A DNA stretch of 64,000 bases from Paramecium sonneborni (Eukaryota > Ciliophora > Oligohymenophorea > Peniculida > Parameciidae): assembly GCA_905182985.1 (NCBI GenBank), contig CAJJDN010000111.1:149922-213921 (forward strand), read 5' to 3'. Both the position numbers and the translations under genes were made by a program. The notes beneath the pieces are model-generated. The model had not been told where the DNA came from. It searched no databases and worked only from the letters and a program-made list of their open reading frames with translations. Every line of letters starts with the position of its first letter. The stretch's first letter is position 1. Below, in pieces: positions 39,901 to 51,408 of this stretch.

Positions 39901-40103
39901 AGTATATGCTTTATCCATTTATTTTTATTTAAAAATATTTAAATAAAAAAAGAAATCTAATAAATTCAGAACAAATAAAGCATAATCCATCTAAAAGATT
40001 AAATAGTAGACTGAATACTTTAAAAAATAGTTTAAAATTGAAAAAGAAAACAGTTATATTAAAACCAATTTTAAAACTTGGAAAAGTAGTTCCAGAAATA
40101 TGA
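36944..40103 (+). CDS. K+ channel K1, cyclic-nucleotide-binding type, with zinc knuckle
   Basis: 1029 residues after three introns (37354-37373, 38252-38275, 38418-38443). A cytoplasmic N-terminus (FELRAVQNEDFEQQYLD) precedes S1-S6 (about residues 205-450). S5-pore reads LESLYFAVVTMLTIGYGDNV, where TIGYGD is a K+ selectivity filter. A C-linker follows (KIKEYLTFRWKEDDEVDLEI, LSDELKEELDKEVHK), then a cNBD-like beta roll (NFGEDFKDALSKSIK, PPQNTFS, LCFIEQGILLYQ). Just after it comes CPACLKFDHNLKNC, exactly CX2CX4HX4C. Very long Gln/Ser-rich tail. HCN/EAG-like topology. It should set ciliary membrane potential. Ligand binding is inferred and may be lost. Close paralogue: K2. Confidence 0.92.
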
Positions 40104-40758
40104 CTCCAAATTTTGAATGAAATAATTGATTTTATTATGTGTTATTCGATATTTAATTTACGATTTTATTATATAGAAGATTTTAAATTTATTGAGATAT
40201 TATTTTTCTTTGAAAATTAAAATCTTGATATTTGATGAATGTTCGTTTAAATTTTATTCATTTAATTTAAATGAAAAAATCTAAAACATTAGATCGTGAA
40301 TTAGATTATAAATAAAATATAGAATTTAAACATCAAAATTTGGAATTTTATTAAAAAAAATTAGGATAACAAATACTATTATTCATGATGTCATGTTATA
40401 TTTTATAATTAAGAAAAGTAACATAAAATTTAGAAGGATAAAATTATTGTAATATTAATAAAAATATAATTTTTGATTATGGAGAACTTATCTACATAAT
40501 GAGGTAATTGTTAATTTAAGTTATTAAGAAACATGAATGATTAATATTAATATGAGTGAATAAATTATAAAAACGTAATTTAATTAATAATATAATTCTG
40601 ATGTAATATGTTTTAATGTTAGTGAAAGCAATATAATTTTCACACATTAATCTGAAAAAAGAAAAGATAGTAAATAAAAAATCTCAAACGATTTAAGGAT
40701 GAAAATGAATTATAAATGATTTATAAATATATTAAATAAATCAAAGAATTATAAAAAA
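40104..40758. other. spacer, about 650 bp
   Basis: A+T-rich. A short open frame starting with ATG near 40553 (MSEQIIKTQFNQQYNS) could be a 5' exon of the RhoGAP gene, but no intron joins it in frame without a TGA, so I leave it out. Confidence 0.4.
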
Positions 40759-42175
40759 ATGAATGCTAAAGTTGTTAAACAAGTACTTGAAAAACACTAA
40801 CCATAATTGGATAAAGAATACTAAAACAAGTTGCAAATAGCTAAATATACTAATTTATCTGATATAGAAAAGAGCAATTTTATATAAAGTTCAGGTATTT
40901 AAATATTGGAGTTTATAGGTTTTGATCAATAAAACATATGTTTTTTATTTGATGGAAATATATAACATGAATTTGATCACAATAAGATTGAATATCATAT
41001 AATAAATAGATTAGATAATAAAATAGATCAAAAGTATATTTGATGGCAATATAATTAGTACTTATACCATAGTATATATAGTAGCATAAAAAGATGGATA
41101 AGCATAATTAAGTAGATTTCGAAAGATGTTAAAATAACTTCCAAGCAAATACTATACTCAATTAATATAGTTTTATTTATATTAAGCAAGTTTGATGATC
41201 AAAACAGGACTATGGTTAAATACTTCAAAGAGAGGATAATTATGGTATAAGAAAACTAAATATATTGATGAGTATGCTTAAACTTATTTTAAGAGTAGAA
41301 GATCTACTGAAAATACCTAATTTTTAAGCCAGTTGGATTAATTTTGTGCCTTAGTCAAATTAATTCATAGAATAGTAAGAGCCAAATCAACTAATAAAAT
41401 AATAAGAAGGGCCTTTTGGCTCAAATTTGACAGATTAAAAATTAAATCAATTTGGAATTCCAATAATACTTGATTGTTTGCTGTCTTATTTTGTAACAAA
41501 CGCCGATAGATTTTTAAAACCAAATATTTTTAGAAAATAAGGTTCAATAAATGAAGAAGAATAATTATATACATTGTTAAATAATGAGAATTATGAATGT
41601 TTGAATGTAGTAGAGGATGCACGAATAGTATGTAGTATGATAAAGAGATTTTTTACATCATTACCAGATCCGTTAATTCCATAAGACCTTTTAAAATTTA
41701 TATGTAATTAAATAGTATGTAAGTTGCTATTAAAAAATAATTAGAAATAACTCCTTAAACAGAGATAGCATTATTAGAAGAAGTATTTGGAAAATTACCT
41801 GGATTTAATAGAGTATTGTTGACAGTAATGGTAAGTTTTCTGTAATGTGTTGGTAATTATTCTGAATTTAATCATATGAATATGAATAATTTGGCAATAG
41901 TTTTTGCTCCTTGTTTTATGAGAGCATAAACAAATGATATATCATCATTAGAATAAATAGGATAATCAGTCAAATTTCTAAAAATATTATTTGATAACTT
42001 TGATAAGATGTTTCCAAATGTTACATTTAAATTATTTTTACAGTAAAAATAAACTTAATCTTGTTCATCAACTAGTAGTAATAGTTCAACAGGTACAGAA
42101 ACTATATCCAAAAATAAGATTCTTTCATCATCAGAAGATGAAATTGTTTCTGAGTTCTAATAAAAGTAGCAATGA
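40759..42175 (+). CDS. BCH/CRAL-TRIO - RhoGAP protein (p50RhoGAP-like)
   Basis: 445 residues after three introns (25, 34 and 20 nt). The first half is a Sec14/BCH-type lipid-binding domain: LEFIGFDQQNICFLFDGNIQ, TYTIVYIVAQKDG, FRKMLKQLPSKYYTQLIQFY, and GLWLNTSKRGQLWYKKTKYI. The second half is RhoGAP: NQFGIPIILDCLL, KPNIFRKQGS (the catalytic-Arg motif GxFRxxG is IFRKQG here), DARIVCSMIKRFFTSLPDPL, and NMNNLAIVFAPCFMR. The tail is Ser/Glu-rich. It should accelerate GTP hydrolysis on Rho/Rac-type GTPases at membranes. The domain order matches animal ARHGAP1. The 34-nt intron was inferred from the need to change frame. Confidence 0.85.
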
Positions 42176-42617
42176 TTTTATAATAAATAATAAAAATACA
42201 TATCTTCATATTTTTAATAGAAAATAAATTAAATATTAAAAAACTTAAGGTCATGCGATCTAAGCTAATTAATATATCTTTAGTTATTTATCAAATTTAT
42301 ATTATAAATAAAATTATAAATGAATTTTAAAAGTAAATTATGAAGATAGAATTACTTAAATGATAATTAATTAATCTTGATCATTTTTATTAAATGAGAC
42401 ATTATCCAGAACCTTGGTAAGAATCAACATTTTAGATCATATTATTTATTTTCAAGTGGACAAATTACTAAAAATAAAAACAATGATTAAGAGTTATAAT
42501 AATCAAAGGAGATAAAAAAGTGAATCAGATATATAAAAATATGAAGGAAAGAAAGAAAAAATAATAATACAATAGTTTCATCGAAGAATGAGATTATAAT
42601 TATATATTTTAAATTAT
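42176..42617. other. intergenic, about 440 bp, convergent
   Basis: A+T-rich; no supported feature. Confidence 0.45.
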
Positions 42618-43431
42618 TCATAATCTAAAATTATCAATAAACATATTTCCAAATTCATTTTTTTATTACTGTTAATTCAGAACCATAAAATTTAAAAGTT
42701 TTAATTTTGCTTCTTTCTCTTCTAATTGTATGCTTAATTAATTCTAAATTAATTATAAGTTTTAAATATCCTACTTGAGAATTTGATTCTATTTTTTTAA
42801 TTCATTAATTTAACTATCCTAAAACATTATATTGTATTAATACCTTTATTTCTTATTCTAAATTACTTATAGGTTTTGGAATATAGTTTTCTTTTGTAGA
42901 CAAATTAATAAACGTAGTTGGTATTTAAAGAGATGAATTAATAGATGATCTAATCTTTTAATTTGATTTAATTAGCTTTTGCTTTGAATAATTTTGAATA
43001 TTTTCTAAGCATTATTGAATTTAATTTAAATTATCTTGGAAATACCTATCTTATTGTATTTTCATTTCAATTTTGATTGATGAAATACAAGACTTAATAA
43101 TGTCTTATAGATTTATTCTAATTTAATCATTTTCAGTTTGACATGCTGCATCTGATGAGATATATTCAGGTTTGATTTAATCTTGAGATAAGCTTTGTCT
43201 AAACATTAGTTATTAATATATTTTGACTGGTTGTTGAGATGTAAATGTAATGGTTTCTAATTTAGAGAATATGTTATTCCAAAGTGTACGAATATTGCCA
43301 TATTAATGAATTTATTGAAGTTCTTATTGTAATAATTAAACTTATTGCTTTAACATTTATATTTCGATAGATTCTTGAGGCATAATTTTAATATTCTATT
43401 CGTTAAAAATATTTATAAAATTTGTATTCAT
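42618..43431 (-). CDS. coiled-coil protein
   Basis: 262 residues with one 25-nt intron. Almost wholly helical: ESIEIQMLKQQVQLLQQELQ near the start, then a less regular middle (AACQTENDQIRINLQDIIKS). The C-terminus is a second coiled coil (LKKQNQILKQDIQNLQLIQ, LSIQLEEKEAKLKLLNFMVL). No catalytic motif, membrane segment or signal peptide. Divergently transcribed from another coiled-coil gene only 112 bp away. A cytoskeletal or basal-body role is plausible but not shown by sequence. Starts at ATG 43431; TGA 42618-42620. Confidence 0.65.
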
Positions 43432-43543
43432 ATACTTCAGAATTGAATATAATTAATATAGAGAATAATGAGTAATACTTTTTAGTTGGTTGTTTAAATT
43501 GAATTAGTAATTTATAACAATATTTGTCAATATTATTTATTAA
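43432..43543. promoter_or_regulatory. shared 112-bp divergent promoter region
   Basis: The two coiled-coil genes start head to head with only 112 bp between ATGs, so both promoters and both 5' leaders must fit here. It contains A+T-rich DNA with no recognisable consensus. The assignment is by position only. Confidence 0.4.
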
Positions 43544-45558
43544 ATGATATTGGGTACAGAAGTTAATGAGTTTGTGACAAATCGTTAGTAATCAAAAATA
43601 CACTATTTATCTTAAGAAAATAAGCTTCTTTAAGAATATATTGGTGATTTAGAGAATGCATTAAAATTAAATAAATAGGCAATGTCATTAGCATTAGACA
43701 ACAGAAAATGTCAAGTAATAAATGAAATTATTGATAAACAATAGTAAATAAAAGATGGAAGCACTTTATCAAGTGAATAAGGTTTGACTCCTGATTTGAT
43801 TAAGCATTTAAATGAAGAGAACAATAAATTAATGTAGGCTTTGACAAAGTAATAAAAAGTGAGTAGTCAATTACAAACTAAGATACTTTTACAGGAATAG
43901 ATAGCTGAAGAACAATCTAATTATTATAAAGATTTGATTAGTGATTTGGAATATAAATTAATAGAGTTGAAACGTAGTATTCATGATAAGGAGTATGCAA
44001 TTCAAGAATTGGAACGCATGAAACCTATCTAAGAGAAAGAGGGCTAATTAGTTAAATTAATAGAAGTTGTAACACCTTCAGAATAGAATTTAAAATTACA
44101 TGAAGAATTAGAAAGTGTTAGAGGAGTATTATAGAAAATTACATCAGAAGCTTAAAGTGTTTCAGAAAATAATAATGCTTTAAGAGAAGTTAATTATCAT
44201 CTGAAAAGAGAAATATTTAAAATGAGAATAGTATTAAGAAGTTAAGTTAATTATTAGAATATGAAAGGTAACAAATATTTCTATTTCAGATTTTGTATTT
44301 AATGAATATCTTGATAAAACAGATAATAATCTTGATTTAAATAAAGAATTATAAAATCATAGAGGTAAACTGGAATAAATGCATTAAGATTTATATGGTA
44401 CAAGTAGTTTAGGATATGGATTCTCTCCAGAACCATAATAATTGAAATATTTAAGTAAAAATGAAAGAATGATCTATTAAGAAAAATTACATAAAATGGA
44501 AATGATGGTTAAAGGATTCAAAGAATTATTTGAAAAAGAAAAAAATAATAATCTAAATATTAACAAATTATATAATGAATTAGTTAAAAAATATGATTAA
44601 ATTTAAGATACTAATGAGTTATTAATACGTTCTAATTAACTTAAAGATTAAAAAAATGAATAATTGATGGCAGAAATATAATTTTATAAAAAATAGAATT
44701 AAAATTATATGGAATAACTAAAAACCAGAAAATAGTTCAATTCAATAACATTAAATCAAGAATAAGATATTGCTGTTGGTATATTCAGTCCTAGATTTAA
44801 TTCAAATAATGAAAGAGTTAATTCATAACCATCATATTTTGTTAGATAATCTTAATAATTATCAAATGTTGATGTTAGACTTGATGATACTGAACCTAAA
44901 GAAAATATGTCAGCCCAATTAAATAATTCTAATTAAAAATAATCATAAAAATCTGTTCCTTAATCTAAGTTCAAGAAACTTTAATTAAAAGAATTATAAA
45001 TTAATACTGATGAAAATTTAGAATAAGCTCCTTATTGTTAAACTGCTAGAGCTGATTCTAAACCACTTGTTAAAAATTAAATACAACTCAAAAAAACATC
45101 GTATTATGATATGACTAGAGAAGAATGTGTTAATTTCATTATGTCTATGTCAAGTGAATTTTTTTAGCATTTTGATGTATAATATTATATAAAATTTAGA
45201 TAAGTAACATAAAAAAAAAATAGTTAATTAAACAAATGGAGGATCCTCTGTAATAAAATAAAAGACCAAAAAGATCTTATAGTAATCCATTCTCATATTT
45301 TTCAAATGAAAGTCAAGTTGCTTTTTCTAAACCACCTAAATAATCAGTTGTTGCTATTGTATTTTTTTTTATATTTAATTTCAGACCAAAAACGAAATCT
45401 AATAATTGCTAGTAGAATTAACATGCAAAAAATAATAATAACCTGAACCATTTGATTTATTCAGTGTTGATGTTTCTTAAATTGATGGCAATAAGAATAA
45501 GAAATAAATCCTTGATTAAGATATTAGTTTTATTTCAAATATCGATTAATAAGATTGA
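43544..45558 (+). CDS. long coiled-coil protein
   Basis: 647 residues after three introns (22, 23 and 26 nt). The first 250 residues are continuous coiled coil (SQENKLLQEYIGDLENALKL; LTPDLIKHLNEENNKLMQAL; YKDLISDLEYKLIELKRSIH; NALREVNYHLKREIFKMRIV). A short segment GTSSLGYGFSPEPQQLKYLS follows, then a second coiled coil and a disordered Ser/Gln-rich tail. No enzymatic motif. It resembles ciliate basal-body/axonemal coiled-coil proteins in a general way only. It shares a promoter region with the coiled-coil gene on the other strand, which suggests co-expression. Confidence 0.7.
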
Positions 45559-45626
45559 GGATTCTTTGTTTCTTAGTTTGTGTGAATAAAAATCATTTTA
45601 TTATAAATTATTTATAATTTTCTAAA

Positions 45627-48600
45627 ATGAATGTTAAAGAAAAAAAAGAAGACAAACTAAAATTCAAAATAAAATCGCAAAAATAGAATAAGCTTCATAA
45701 AATATTGATAACTGTACTAATACCTTTGATGCTTGGAATCCTATTAACAACACTCTTTTCCATATTGATTATATTGTTACTTTCTGAATATTGGGCTAAT
45801 CAAGGAGCAAATAGTTTAGCAAAACAATAATATATTTATCAAACATGTACTACTGATTTATGCAAATAGCAATGGCCACTCTTTTGGGAAACTCTTAAAA
45901 ATCTATATTTTAAACTATTTCCACAATTAGAGCCTAAGTTATTCATTCATTTTGGACTCTATCCATAGAATCTAAAAACTTAGATTTAAAATCACTTTAA
46001 GTACCTTAAGTAATTATGCTCTCAACTCAAACTTAATTTATTCTTAATTATGATAATGTTACACAATAATGTTTATATTGCATATCTTGGGGAATAGTGG
46101 ATATTAATAATTTAATTACTCCCAATCAATAATTAGAAGATTTAAGCTTAGAATAATATAACTAATTGTAAAATATTGTTAAAACCTTTCAGATCTTACA
46201 TATTCTTTATAATAGCAATTTTTAATTGAATTATATTTACTATCATTTTGAGAATCAAATGTTTGTTCAATATCCATATATTGAAAATAATGATCTTTTT
46301 TCTCATTCTCCATTATAATATATGAAAAAGACATTTAATGAAACAAATATGCATTCAGCATTCTTAATTTTACCAATTTCTGAAACTGATATAGAAAATT
46401 GTGTTTCACTTTTAGGGAATAGTAATAATTTTATTGGAATAGTTTGTTTAGGAATCAACGTATTAGGACAATAAGTTTTTGTTAATAATCTTTATTAAAA
46501 TATTAAATATTAGGGATTTATTTATTCATTTTTTAATAATTAAAATTTAAGTATTTTTACTACAAATACCTTTACACAATATATAAATGGTTCTATAGTT
46601 AAAAATTATGGATTTCCAAATTTATTAGATATAGTATTTAATAATTCAAATTAAAATTAAACAGAATTTGTACAATTATTCTATGATCTCATAAATCCAT
46701 CTTAGGAAGCTCAATATATTTAATTAGTTAGTTCAATCAAATCAAATGTATCTACAATGAAATAAGTATTGTAAAATGAATAAGAAACATTTATAAATGA
46801 TTCTATAAATCCTTTATTTTAATTAAGTAGCATAGTTCTCTAATATAATGTTAATTATTATTAACAATTTTTAGATTTTGTAACTTATTAATAATATTTA
46901 TTAAATTAGTTTTCAAGTGGTATATAAAATGAGACATTTTAAAATATAATGACAATAGCGATTCCAATAGCAGTTATTATGTGTGTAATAGCATGGTATA
47001 TATCTTATCGAATAATACAGAGTGTTTCAAAACCATTAAATGATTTAACTCATAAACTAGAATTGGTACTTAATTTATAATAATAAAGCGTAGATTGCCT
47101 CAGATACATTAGCTATTTAGATTTATTCTAATTTTAGATAAAGTTCTTTAGAAGTTAACCTTCTATATGATGCTTTAGATTAATTAGTGACAGTGTTGAA
47201 TTTTTCAAATGATAGATATTTTGAAGGAGATGATACATCATTATTGATAAAATATGCTTAAGGAAAAGCATTATTTCAAAAAATGAAAAGCAATAAAGGA
47301 ATGGGAATGATATTGAATAATATTGGTAACATTCATAGAAGATAAAAAAGATACATTGAAGCCATATAATGTTATAGAGATTCTATAGCTCTTTGTGAAG
47401 ATGATTTAAAAGTATTGATTATTTATTATTATAAAGATGCTCTTAGGAGATGGTAAACAATAGGATATAAAAAGAATTCAAAAAGGAATAAGCATAGATA
47501 TTTCTGGTGAATTTAGATAGTCATCTACTAGTAAAAGAGTTTCAACAATTGAGAGAGAAATTCAAGCTACTTAATTAGAAGATATTTATTCTAGTAGAAA
47601 TTTCTCATTAGCAAATGCTCTTATGTAATAAAGATATCATTATATAAAGTGAGTATGCTGATAACAATCAGAGCATGGAAATTGATCAAAAGAAATAGTT
47701 TTATTAGGAAAGTTTGAAATGCCTAAATATAACATTGTCTTTAGACTAAAAGGATAATAAAGGTTTACTCTACAGATAGATTATAAGTCATATTTTATAG
47801 TGCAAAGTCTTATTAAACTTAGAGGATTCTAATGCTGCCTTAGGTGAGATTTCAAATGCTGAATAATTATCGGATAAATATGAGAATTCTTATGATAGAT
47901 CTGATGCTCAAGTAAATGATTCTTTTCCTATTCCTCCTGGAATTCTAAAATAGAGAATTTTATATGAAAAGGGATTATTTATTAAAAGATATGATAGTAT
48001 AAAAAAAGCAGCATTTATTTTTACTGAATGTTTAGAAACTAGTAAATATTATGATCCAGAAATTAGAATTAATTGTTTAAAATAATTAAAGGAAATTTTC
48101 TAATCATAAAATCTTCTATATAAAGTACCTAAGATAGAGTAACTATTAGAATTAAATGAAATAAAAAAGAACAATGATATTGTTTTTGTAATTGATCATT
48201 CTGGATCGATGGAAAATATTAAGAAAGAGTTGGCTATAAAGTATATTAGATTTATTTATATTAATAGTGGTATTTTAAAGATATTTGATAATTATCTTTA
48301 AGATTAAGATAGAATCAGTTATATGCGTTTCAATCAAAATATAGAAGTTATTTTTGATTTGACATATAAATCAGAAAATACAGCATTTTTGAGAAATGCA
48401 ATAGAAAGATCAAAAAATATTAAGGCTGAAGGAATGACTGCTATGTTATCTGCAATATTACATGCTTATTCGATTCATGAAAAAGCAGTAAAAAAGGATA
48501 ACTAATAATGGATAGTAGTATTATGTGATGGAGAAGATAATTTGAGTAACATAACCTTTGAGAGGATGAAAAAGTTTACTAGTAAAAGACCATCAATATC

Positions 48601-48790
48601 TTTAATTGTTATTGGTATAGGTTTGAGTTTAAAACCTGATTGTCTTGAAGAATTATATGATTTATGCAGACTTAGTTAAAAAGGGTTTTTGATTGAATCT
48701 GTATATAGTGAAGATCTAGATATTGCATTTTAGTCAATTAGTAATCTTATATTTGGAACTTCAAGTATTTATGATGAGAGATTAAATTGA
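45627..48790 (+). CDS. membrane receptor: extracellular sensor - TPR - von Willebrand A domain
   Basis: 1011 residues after five introns (23, 28, 25, 25 and 27 nt). Layout: cytoplasmic Lys-rich start; TM1 (LITVLIPLMLGILLTTLFSI); ectodomain of about 380 residues (VIHSFWTLSIES, Cache-like layout); TM2 (IMTIAIPIAVIMCVIAWYI); a HAMP-like stretch SVSKPLNDLTHKLELIAS; then TPR-type helices (MILNNIGNIHRRQKRYIEAI, QCYRDSIALCEDD; later RILYEKGLFIKRYDSIKKAA). The C-terminal VWA domain reads NNDIVFVIDHSGSMENIKKE with a DxSxS metal site; it includes EGMTAMLSAILHAYSI (MIDAS Thr region) and WIVVLCDGEDNLSNITFERM. Extracellular signal in, divalent-metal-dependent protein contact inside. Paralogue at 8104-9817 lacks TPR-VWA. 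Confidence 0.85.
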
Positions 48791-48868
48791 TTAATTTCTT
48801 TTAATTAGAATATTTAAATTATTTATTCATATAATTCATTTTAATAATCAAAGTTCCTTTATATAATT
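48791..48868. other. short spacer
   Basis: 78 bp of A+T-rich DNA; no feature. Confidence 0.4.
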
Positions 48869-49333
48869 ATGAATAGTTAATGTACAATTATCTAACAACC
48901 AAAAAAATTAGATTTTTACTAATAATTTACAATTTCTAACAATTTTTAAATCTTTTATAAATTTTAATTATAATGTAAAATTGGTCCTCAAAAGGGAGTT
49001 CATTATATCAAAATCTCGATTTTTGATGTCCAAAATCCTCTAAAGAATGTAAACTATATTAATACAATTTTTGAAAGAGTTAAATTTTAATTAGATAATA
49101 ATAATTCTGAAGGATATAACTATTCAATTAAACTATATTTCAAAACGTTAACTATATCAGTAATACTTTAATCATAATATGTTAAAAAAACAATATTATA
49201 CAAATAGAAAAAATATATCTTATTTCAACTATAAAATAGAGATATATTCTCTTGCTAAAATAAAGAATGTCATAACTTCCTTTAAGTTTTTAAAAAGAAT
49301 TTTTTGGAAATCAATTTACAAAATTTTGTTTGA
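48869..49333 (+). CDS. possible hypothetical protein, 154 aa
   Basis: Uninterrupted frame from ATG 48869 (MNSQCTIIQQPKKLDFYQQF) to TGA 49331. The middle, IGPQKGVHYIKISIFDVQN, has a strand-rich look and is faintly reminiscent of a C2-domain loop. The rest is Lys/Gln/Asn-rich. No introns, no membrane segment. Because TGA is rare in this DNA, an open run of this length could be chance. Not recognised. Confidence 0.35.
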
Positions 49334-49637
49334 GGATATGTAGTTTTGATTATAAAAAAAAAAAATAGTATAAAGAACACTAAATTAAGAGAGTTGAATA
49401 AGAAAGCAGAATAATAAATCTATGAAGAAAAAAATAATTATAATTTTTTATTTTTCTTAGTTTATTTTATACACTACTTCTAATTCTTTTCAATTAACTA
49501 AAACAATAGTCAATCTATTTCTTTTTAAATAGGAATCAAGTTTTTTTCTATTATTAAGTAATAATATTTTGATTTTGATTAAGTTCTTTACTTTTATTTT
49601 TAAATAAATAAAAAAAATATTTATTAATTGCCACGTT
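49334..49637. other. intergenic, about 300 bp
   Basis: A+T-rich; presumed promoter of the SNARE gene. Confidence 0.4.
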
Positions 49638-50522
49638 ATGGAAATTGCAAATTACCAATACAGAGATATCACTCAATAATTTCTATCTAAAGTACACGTT
49701 AAACTTGTTGCAATGAAAAAGGAATAACCAAATTGTAATAAAATTGTTTATTTTAATTAGAATTTCTACTTACAGCCAAACTTGCAAAAGAAAAAGTTGA
49801 TACAGCTAATGAAAGACTCTAAGAATTCCATACAAGTATATATTAAAATGTTATAATTTTAGCATCTCAATCTACTGGGCTCTTTAATGATCAAGATTAC
49901 AAATTAAACACTATTCTTTCATAAGTAAAAGATGATATTAGTCAAATACATATACATCTAAATTCACTTAAAACTCAATTGAATAATGATTTACATTAAT
50001 CAATCTTTGATTTTGTTCAGCAAAAAGCTATGAAAACATCTGATTCATTTAAAAAAGTATTTAATTTATACAATTTAATCTAAGTTATTATAAAGTCATA
50101 CATTAAGAATCAAACAATAAGAAGAAAAAAGAAATAGATTAAATGGAGATAGACTAATAAAGAGAAATTTTAATCAAAAATATTAGAAATTGAATGAAAC
50201 TGATGAAGAAACTGATCATTAAACTATTTAAATGTTTGATTAGAAATAGAATGAAGAAAAATTGGTTTCCATGTAAAAAATTGAGTCTATGTTAAATGAA
50301 ATTGCTGGTGTATTTTAAAGAGTTGGAGTTATGGTGAAATTATAAGAAACTATGATTGAAAGAATTGATAAATATACAGACGAAGCTTCATTAAATGTTA
50401 GCAAAGGACGTAAAGAACTATAAGAATCACATAAAAAAATAAGCTCAAATAGAGGTTTAATATTAAAGGTTTTTTTAATTTTGTTTATTTTTGCTTTTAT
50501 CTACATTGTATTTATTTTGTGA
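49638..50522 (+). CDS. Qa-SNARE, syntaxin 5-like
   Basis: 267 residues after three introns (26, 27 and 28 nt). The N-terminus MEIANYQYRDITQQFLSKVH looks like a DxTxxF-type Sly1/SM-binding peptide. A Habc-like helical region follows. The SNARE motif is clear: IESMLNEIAGVFQRVGVMVK, then LQETMIERIDKYTDEASLNV, with Gln at the zero layer (VKLQE), then SKGRKELQESHKKISSNRG. The C-terminal anchor is ILKVFLILFIFAFIYIVFIL, ending at TGA with no lumenal tail. It acts in ER-Golgi or intra-Golgi membrane fusion if truly syntaxin 5. Class (Qa) is firm; the subtype rests on the FQRVG and HKKISSNR motifs. Confidence 0.92.
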
Positions 50523-51408
50523 ACTAAATACATTTAATTGAGTATACTAAAATTACATTATACAATTTTTAATAAAGTAATCATTTTTTATCTCTTTTTT
50601 CTATTAAAATTAAGTTTCTTTCTAGTATTATTCGATAAAAAAAATAAATGCATAAAATAAATTTGTATTTAAAAATAATTTATGTTATCTATCTTATTTA
50701 CAATCCTAAATTATATCGTAAGTAATTATTTGATTTTGAATTATTGATTTTTTTAATGAATTCATAAATTTCTAATATCAAAAATCTGATATTTTTATCC
50801 TAATTATTTAGCAACACAATAATTTTCTTTAGGTCTCTTAAAAGCTTAAAAAGAATAAAATTTGATCCTAATAACATTTGAAAGGATGGTATAATCAAAA
50901 TGTTTATGTTTTAGTCTATTTTCTTAATTATGAATTTATATAAAAATGTCTATATATATTATGAAAATTTTATTTTTTGAACTCATCTATTTAAGTTATA
51001 AAATATTAGCAACTGAGATAAATGTCTTTATTAGTTGATACTTAGTCTATTTCTTTTGTCTGGATTTTTTATAAGTTGCTTTGAAAGGAAGGAGAAGCAA
51101 AAAAATTTGTAGATATAAATAAGTTAATAGTCAAAAAAAAAAGACATAAAGACAAAAGAATTTGAACTGAAGGGAATAAGAAAATATTAAGAAAGTTATG
51201 AGAGTTATAAGAATTGTAAAATATATGTAAAATGGAATGAAAAACATTGATGATTAGATTATTAATAAAATAAAAAATAAATCAATTGAGTTATGAATTT
51301 TATAAATAGTAGAAAGAATCTGTGAATAATTGAAAGCATATGTTAACTGATGCTTTGAATTATTTGTTTTTGGTTTAAAATATTTGCTAATATTAAATCT
51401 TTATTTTA
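50523..51408. other. intergenic, about 890 bp
   Basis: A+T-rich with purine-rich runs near 51090-51200. No supported coding frame or RNA gene. Confidence 0.45.
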
